Shown piece by piece: positions 7,112 through 10,102 of a DNA stretch of 10,102 nucleotides. The position numbers and the translations under genes were made by a program. Source of the DNA: Planctomycetota bacterium. GTDB lineage: Bacteria > Planctomycetota > Phycisphaerae > UBA1845 > PWPN01. Where the stretch lies: contig CP070790.1 in assembly GCA_020346805.1 (NCBI GenBank), forward strand, positions 37,676-47,777, read 5' to 3'. Position 1 is the stretch's first letter, and each line of letters begins with the position of its first letter. The notes beneath the pieces were generated by a model. That model saw only the letters and a list, made by a program, of their open reading frames with translations. It was not told the DNA's origin and did no database searches.

Positions 7112-8023
7112 ATGCGACGAGACACTAAATTAGCAATCGGAATAGGTTTGGTGGTGGTGGGTTTTGGTGCCTGGTATGTAAACTCACCGGAAACTAAGAA
7201 GACGTCGGATAGTGACAAGGCTGGTGTTGCTAGGCAAGAGGACAAATCTGCCTTGCCTTCAGCGGATCGGCCGAGCGGAGAGAAAGGAGTGCAGGATCTG
7301 TCGGCCAAACCGACGTCTCATGCCCGGCGGGAACCTGTACGGGGGCCTGATCGATCACAGTCTATCCAGCGGCCCGGGCGGCGGAGTGCATTGAAGCCGG
7401 CGGATAGTAGGAATTTGGCGGGCCCGATACCGGGTGACCGGCCGGGAGGACTTGCTCGATCTGAGGCGGATACCACTCGATTGGCCAAGATCCCCACGAC
7501 TAGACCGGCCGGTGAGGTTACCAGTCGTCCAGCAGCCACGGTATTGAAGAAACCGGATCGCAAAGCACCTGTTCAGCCACCGGTGCAGGATAAGTGGCAT
7601 GTAATTCAAGCCGGCGATACTTACAGTGCCCTAGCAAAGAAATACTACGGTAGTGTCAAGTATACATCGTTGCTGGTAAAGGCGAATCCGGGTACCGAGC
7701 CTCGCCGACTGATGGTTGGTACCAAGGTTAGGATTCCCAATTTGCCGGCGTCATCAGTTAGTGGTACATCAGCCGTTGGTTCCACTGCCTCTCCCAGTCC
7801 GCTACTAATGGCCGAGCCGATCCCCAGCGTGCCCAAGGATCGGGCTTATACAGTCAAAGAAAGTGAGGGGTGGACGGCCTTGGCTGAGCGTTTCCTGGGC
7901 GATGCTTCCCGTTGGCCGGAGTTGTATGAGCTCAACCGCGAGCGGGTGCCTCATAATTACAATCTTCGTCCCGCCGGTACGGTGATCGAGCTGCCCAAGG
8001 AAGCAGTGGCGAAAAAGAACTAG
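7112..8023 (+). CDS. Membrane-anchored protein with two LysM domains
   Basis: 303 residues. A short basic N-terminus (MRRDTK) and a hydrophobic segment at about 6-23 form a signal anchor, so the rest is outside the cytoplasm. Residues 24-160 are a disordered-looking linker rich in Pro, Arg, Ser and Lys. LysM 1 spans about 161-211 (WHVIQAGDTYSALAKKYYG to GTKVRIPNLP) and LysM 2 about 245-296 (YTVKESEGWTALAERFLGD to GTVIELPK); both end in the usual G-x-V/I-x-I/L-P pattern. LysM binds N-acetylglucosamine chains such as peptidoglycan; no catalytic domain is present, so a wall-binding or scaffold role is inferred. LysM 2 is divergent: its usual GDT turn reads SEG. The start at 7112 has GAGGG seven bases upstream and directly precedes the anchor; the frame stays open for 47 codons upstream, but that stretch holds the leader hairpins. 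Confidence 0.87.
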   Translation: MRRDTKLAIGIGLVVVGFGAWYVNSPETKKTSDSDKAGVARQEDKSALPSADRPSGEKGVQDLSAKPTSHARREPVRGPDRSQSIQRPGRRSALKPADSRNLAGPIPGDRPGGLARSEADTTRLAKIPTTRPAGEVTSRPAATVLKKPDRKAPVQPPVQDKWHVIQAGDTYSALAKKYYGSVKYTSLLVKANPGTEPRRLMVGTKVRIPNLPASSVSGTSAVGSTASPSPLLMAEPIPSVPKDRAYTVKESEGWTALAERFLGDASRWPELYELNRERVPHNYNLRPAGTVIELPKEAVAKKN

Positions 8024-8073
8024 CCCGAATATTTCCGGCAGTTTTCGCGTACGGTTGTAACATGAATTGTAAG

Positions 8074-8132
8074 AGGAAGTTGCCAGCGAAAGCCCCGAGA
8101 AATATGTGGGCTGGTACCCTTTGTTGCTTCCT
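8074..8132. repeat. Nested inverted repeats between convergent genes
   Basis: AGGAAG (8074-8079) can pair with CTTCCT (8127-8132). Inside it CCAGC (8083-8087) pairs with GCTGG (8110-8114), or AGCCC with GGGCT as an alternative. It sits in the gap between the convergent LysM and GTPase genes, where a bidirectional terminator would be expected, but there is no U-run on either strand. A transcript-end role is therefore only a suggestion. Confidence 0.3.
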
Positions 8133-8204
8133 GATTATGTAATGGCTTAAGTACATATCTATTAGCTCGAAGATCCGGTTATCTGCATTGTTATTGATAA
8201 GGAA

Positions 8205-9197
8205 TTACACGTGGATTTCGACGATGTCGCGGTCGTGGAGGATGTGTTGGCCGTGAACCTGTTGTCCATCGAAAACTTGTTCACCCCAGATACGAGCATA
8301 TTTTAGATTGGTTTCGACGTCCTTATGGATGGCCCGGGCCAATTCGCCGATGGTACTGCCGGCGGGCAGGACGAAGGGTTGTTCCATATCCGCCGGTTTG
8401 CCCGGTGGTTTGGAGTAGATGCGGATCACGTCCAGCATCTCAAAAAGAGTTTTCATCATTTCATCAAGTCCTTCGCCGGTATGGGCGGAGATTTTTAGCA
8501 TGTCTGGAGCAGCAGTACACAACTCCTGCAGCGCGGTGAAGGTATCGGCTGCCCCCGGTGCATCGGCCTTGGTGCAGACGATAAAGCCTTCGGGGCCCAC
8601 CTTCATATCCTCCGACTCCTCGTTACCGTCCTCAGCAGCGATATTGATTTCCTTTTGGTTCAGGATGTCGAGCAAAGTTTCCGCGTCCTCCAGAACGGAA
8701 TTGGAGGTAAGATCGATGATGAGCATTACGATATCTGTGTTGCGGAGGGCGTTTACCATGTTTCCGGGGACATGTTCGGGTGTAACCGGTGGCAGGTCGA
8801 CCAGTTCGATGGGTGCATCCTGGTAGTAGGCCATCCCGGGTACCGGGAATGGAGTGCCGTAGGGGTAATCGGTGATCTTTACCGAAGCCTTGGTAAGTTT
8901 TCCGACGATAGAGGATTTTCCGCTGTTGGGCAGGCCGAGGAGCATGACTTGGCCCGCTCCTTGAGGAACAATGTGGTAGGGATCGATGACGGCGGCACCC
9001 CTTTTTTTAGGTGCGGCCATTTCCTGTTTGAGTTCGCTGATCCTGCGCTTGATATCGGCCTGTTTTTTTTCTGTGCCCTTGTGTTTGGGAATGGTGCTGA
9101 GCATTTCCTGCAGGCCCGCCAGTTTTTCTGCAGGGCTTCCGGCCTGGCGGTACTTGCGATCGGCTTCAAAATATTCTGGCGTCAGATTTAGCGGCAT
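8205..9197 (-). CDS. DRG/Obg-type GTPase with C-terminal TGS domain
   Basis: 330 residues. An N-terminal helical region (1 to about 62) resembles the DRG family lead-in. The G domain follows: G1 GLPNSGKS at 88-95, the switch I area YPYGTPFPVPG at 111-121, G3 as DLPP at 134-137, G4 TKAD at 209-212, and G5 SAH at 237-239. A TGS domain fills about 262-330. The family is linked to ribosome or translation functions; this member's exact role is unknown. Proline replaces the glycine of the standard DxxG G3 motif, which may alter GTP hydrolysis. A charged insert (about 186-200, EDGNEESEDMK) lies before G4. There is no Shine-Dalgarno site; a perfect extended -10 (TGATATAAT) ends six bases before the ATG, which suggests a leaderless mRNA. 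The start is supported by the family-like N-terminus. Confidence 0.9.
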   Translation of the reverse strand: MPLNLTPEYFEADRKYRQAGSPAEKLAGLQEMLSTIPKHKGTEKKQADIKRRISELKQEMAAPKKRGAAVIDPYHIVPQGAGQVMLLGLPNSGKSSIVGKLTKASVKITDYPYGTPFPVPGMAYYQDAPIELVDLPPVTPEHVPGNMVNALRNTDIVMLIIDLTSNSVLEDAETLLDILNQKEINIAAEDGNEESEDMKVGPEGFIVCTKADAPGAADTFTALQELCTAAPDMLKISAHTGEGLDEMMKTLFEMLDVIRIYSKPPGKPADMEQPFVLPAGSTIGELARAIHKDVETNLKYARIWGEQVFDGQQVHGQHILHDRDIVEIHV

Positions 9198-9203
9198 GGG
9201 ATA

Positions 9204-9212
9204 ATTATATCA
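9204..9212 (-). promoter_or_regulatory. Extended -10 promoter giving a leaderless GTPase mRNA
   Basis: On the minus strand TG, A, TATAAT (TATAAT at 9209-9204) is a perfect extended -10. Six bases separate it from the ATG at 9197, so transcription should start at or within a base or two of the start codon. No -35 match better than 4 of 6 is seen. Confidence 0.5.
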
Positions 9213-9215
9213 TAA

Positions 9216-9228
9216 GCAAATAGTTTGC
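9216..9228. promoter_or_regulatory. Short dyad in the -35 area of the GTPase promoter
   Basis: GCAAA (9216-9220) and TTTGC (9224-9228) are perfect 5-bp inverted arms around TAG. The dyad lies just upstream of the extended -10 at 9204-9212, a natural position for a repressor or activator site. Such short dyads arise by chance, so the call is weak. Confidence 0.25.
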
Positions 9229-9238
9229 AAGCATTCAT

Positions 9239-9280
9239 ATTATACGCCCTGGGCACGTTTGGTGATCCAGGATTATAACA
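9239..9280 (-). promoter_or_regulatory. Two further TATAAT elements upstream of the GTPase
   Basis: On the minus strand perfect TATAAT hexamers occur at 9244-9239 and 9277-9272. The second is preceded by TGT, making an extended -10 (9280-9272), with a weak -35 (TTCAAG, 3 of 6) 17 bases upstream. With the one at 9209-9204 they are spaced about 35 and 33 bases apart and may be tandem promoters. Confidence 0.35.
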
Positions 9281-9405
9281 CTTCCGGTGTTCCCCTTGAA
9301 ATGGTAGACACGGAACGCGTTAGTTGGCCCGCCGCGGCTGGCCCTGCAAAGTCAGGGATTCCGAGTGGAAAAGTCGAACCCTTTGATCCCGAGGATAAAT
9401 CGGGA
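9277..9405. repeat. Cluster of inverted repeats
   Basis: Several perfect short stems follow one another: AACAC/GTGTT (9277-9291), CGGAA/TTCCG (9311-9315 with 9359-9363) enclosing a GCCGCGGC palindrome and CCCTG/CAGGG (9342-9357), then TCCCGA/TCGGGA (9387-9392 with 9400-9405). The arrangement could be a structured RNA or a decayed element. I could not match it to a known RNA family; a tRNA-Leu-like D-arm resemblance near 9300-9312 has no matching T-arm. Confidence 0.35.
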
Positions 9406-9640
9406 CTCAGGGTAAGAAAGCAGAATTGGAAGAAGGTAAATGACGGAGGGACTGAGAGACGGCTTGGGGATATAAGATTGAAAATTTGAGAATTGAGAAC
9501 GGGGTACAAGCGGTATAGAACAAAAATTCAAAACAAGAACGAAGAAGGGGAAGACGGAGAGATAGAGACAAGGGAGATTTGGGTGAGATGGTTGAAGATT
9601 GAAAGGAGGAAATAGTAGAGGTAAAGGATCGTTTGTCTTC
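9406..9640 (+). other. Purine-rich intergenic tract
   Basis: By hand count, 135 of the 180 bases at 9421-9600 are purines on the plus strand (75%), rising to 80% at 9541-9600. No gene with a plausible start or motif lies here on either strand; the open frames encode low-complexity Lys/Glu/Arg or Phe/Leu/Pro runs. Confidence 0.55.
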
Positions 9641-9665
9641 ACAAATCGACGGGTTAAAGAGGGGT

Positions 9666-9707
9666 AAAAAGAAAGCACCAGGTGCCGAAGGCTACCTGAG
9701 TGCTTTC
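9666..9707 (-). terminator. Rho-independent terminator
   Basis: On the minus strand the hairpin has an 8-bp outer stem (GAAAGCAC with GTGCTTTC), a 5-bp middle stem (CAGGT with ACCTG) and a GC-rich tip reading GCCTTCGGC, which contains a cUUCGg tetraloop. There are two single-base bulges. It is followed directly by TTTTT (9670-9666). No U-run exists on the plus side, so it works in one direction. No coding gene precedes it in the window; it would end a small RNA or a transcript from beyond 9720. Confidence 0.8.
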
Positions 9708-9771
9708 CGGAGGGGAAAGAAGCCAATTAACGTCTTATTATCCTCCGATGAGTCCGGTAATAGCATACGCT
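9708..9771 (-). ncRNA. Possible small RNA ending at the 9666-9707 terminator
   Basis: If the TATAAT within the AT-rich element at 9774-9787 is a minus-strand -10, the transcript would begin near 9771 and end at the terminator, about 100 bases long. Its 5' part could fold through TATTA/TAATA with CCG/CGG inside (about 9736-9762). No -35 is evident and no known RNA family was recognised. The strong terminator without a gene in front is the main argument. Confidence 0.25.
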
Positions 9772-9773
9772 CT

Positions 9774-9787
9774 CTATATAATTATAG
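9774..9787 (-). promoter_or_regulatory. Second copy of the AT-rich CTATATAATTATA element
   Basis: CTATATAATTATAG followed by AC matches the palindrome at 914-929 except for two missing bases (TA); both copies are followed by GAC in the plus reading. Each carries TATAAT on the minus strand and lies upstream of a minus-strand unit (a glycosyltransferase there, a terminator-ended transcript here). Confidence 0.3.
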
Positions 9788-9807
9788 ACACCTTATAAGA
9801 GCACAGG

Positions 9808-9853
9808 TTCACAAAAAATGTGTAAAATTTTAATATGTGAGAAAATTCACAAA
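9808..9853. repeat. TTCACAAA direct repeats with inverted partner
   Basis: TTCACAAA occurs at 9808-9815 and again at 9846-9853. TGTGA at 9836-9840 forms a 5-bp hairpin with TCACA at 9847-9851, and CACA/TGTG arms lie at 9810-9822. The AT-rich setting fits a regulatory region, but no binding protein can be named. Confidence 0.3.
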
Positions 9854-9895
9854 GTTTGTAAATTTGGGTAATGGCGGCGGCTATAAAACGGGGTA

Positions 9896-10102
9896 TTACG
9901 GTAATCGAAAAGGTGGCCTACAGACCTGTTTAAACTGCCACTGTTCCGTTGCTACTGAAACTGAGGTTGTGAACTCTATCCTAGTCATGGCTTGCTCCAG
10001 GTGGTTTGTTAATGATAAAACAAAGAATTTAATAGTTCTATCAGGGCGGTGTGTTACTTGATTTGGGCTCGGTCGCTTGGCTTGGTCCCCGTTTTTGTCT
10101 TG
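9896..10102 (-). CDS. Possible partial coding region entering from the right edge
   Basis: On the minus strand a frame is open for 68 codons from the right edge to a TAA at 9898-9896. The translation includes FFVLSLTNHLEQAM and ends CRPPFRLP. I recognise no domain. An overlapping plus-strand open frame of similar length (9837-10061) means the open state may be a base-composition effect. If it is real, it is a C-terminus whose transcript could run about 190 bases on to the terminator at 9666-9707. Confidence 0.2.
   Translation of the reverse strand, partial: QDKNGDQAKRPSPNQVTHRPDRTIKFFVLSLTNHLEQAMTRIEFTTSVSVATEQWQFKQVCRPPFRLP

Noticed and set aside
9290..9375. tRNA-Leu-like sequence (GAAATGGTAGACACG resembles a D-arm)
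   Set aside because: No T-arm, no anticodon stem and no acceptor stem can be paired around it on the plus strand.
9352..9726. Minus-strand open frame of 124 codons
   Set aside because: It is the complement of the purine-rich tract and overlaps the terminator hairpin; the translation is a low-complexity Phe/Leu/Pro/Ser run.
9745..9765. CCGATGAGTCCGG resembling a hammerhead ribozyme core
   Set aside because: The core needs CUGAUGA and a GAAA segment; here the U is replaced by C and no GAAA follows at a usable distance.

Overview
The window looks like a chromosomal stretch from a bacterium, most plausibly of the Planctomycetota (Phycisphaerae-like). The grounds are indirect: a DUF2203 protein, a DRG/Obg-type GTPase with a C-terminal TGS domain, an AGXT2-like class III aminotransferase, a LysM protein with an N-terminal membrane anchor, balanced base composition, Shine-Dalgarno starts on most genes, and wide gene-poor gaps. 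I see no phage, transposon, CRISPR array, tRNA or rRNA.

Layout from left to right. Positions 1-881 (minus) hold a family-4-type glycosyltransferase cut by the left edge. Positions 1130-3484 (minus) hold a large GT4 glycosyltransferase fused to an alpha/alpha-toroid domain. The two start with the same kind of N-terminal motif (YPPR.CGIATF), face the same way, and probably act together on one glycan or glycoside. A divergent gap with candidate promoters in both directions leads to a PLP-dependent class III aminotransferase (3768-5150, plus), which converges with a small single-pass membrane protein (5187-5729, minus). A gap of about 650 bases follows. Then come two plus-strand genes: a DUF2203 protein (6384-6821) and, after its own promoter and a structured leader, a membrane-anchored double-LysM protein (7112-8023). 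The LysM gene converges with a TGS-domain GTPase (8205-9197, minus).

The last 900 bases hold no confident gene, but they carry most of the unexplained signal. Three perfect TATAAT hexamers lie upstream of the GTPase, the nearest placed so that its transcript would be almost leaderless. Further right are a cluster of inverted repeats, a strongly purine-biased strand, and a textbook Rho-independent terminator reading on the minus strand. That terminator has no gene in front of it inside the window, which suggests a small RNA or the 3' end of a transcript entering from the right. A 68-codon open frame enters from the right edge on the same strand.

No known defence or mobile system is visible. 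The best candidates for something undescribed are the orphan terminator with its possible small RNA, the leaderless GTPase promoter cluster, and the hairpin leader of the LysM gene.
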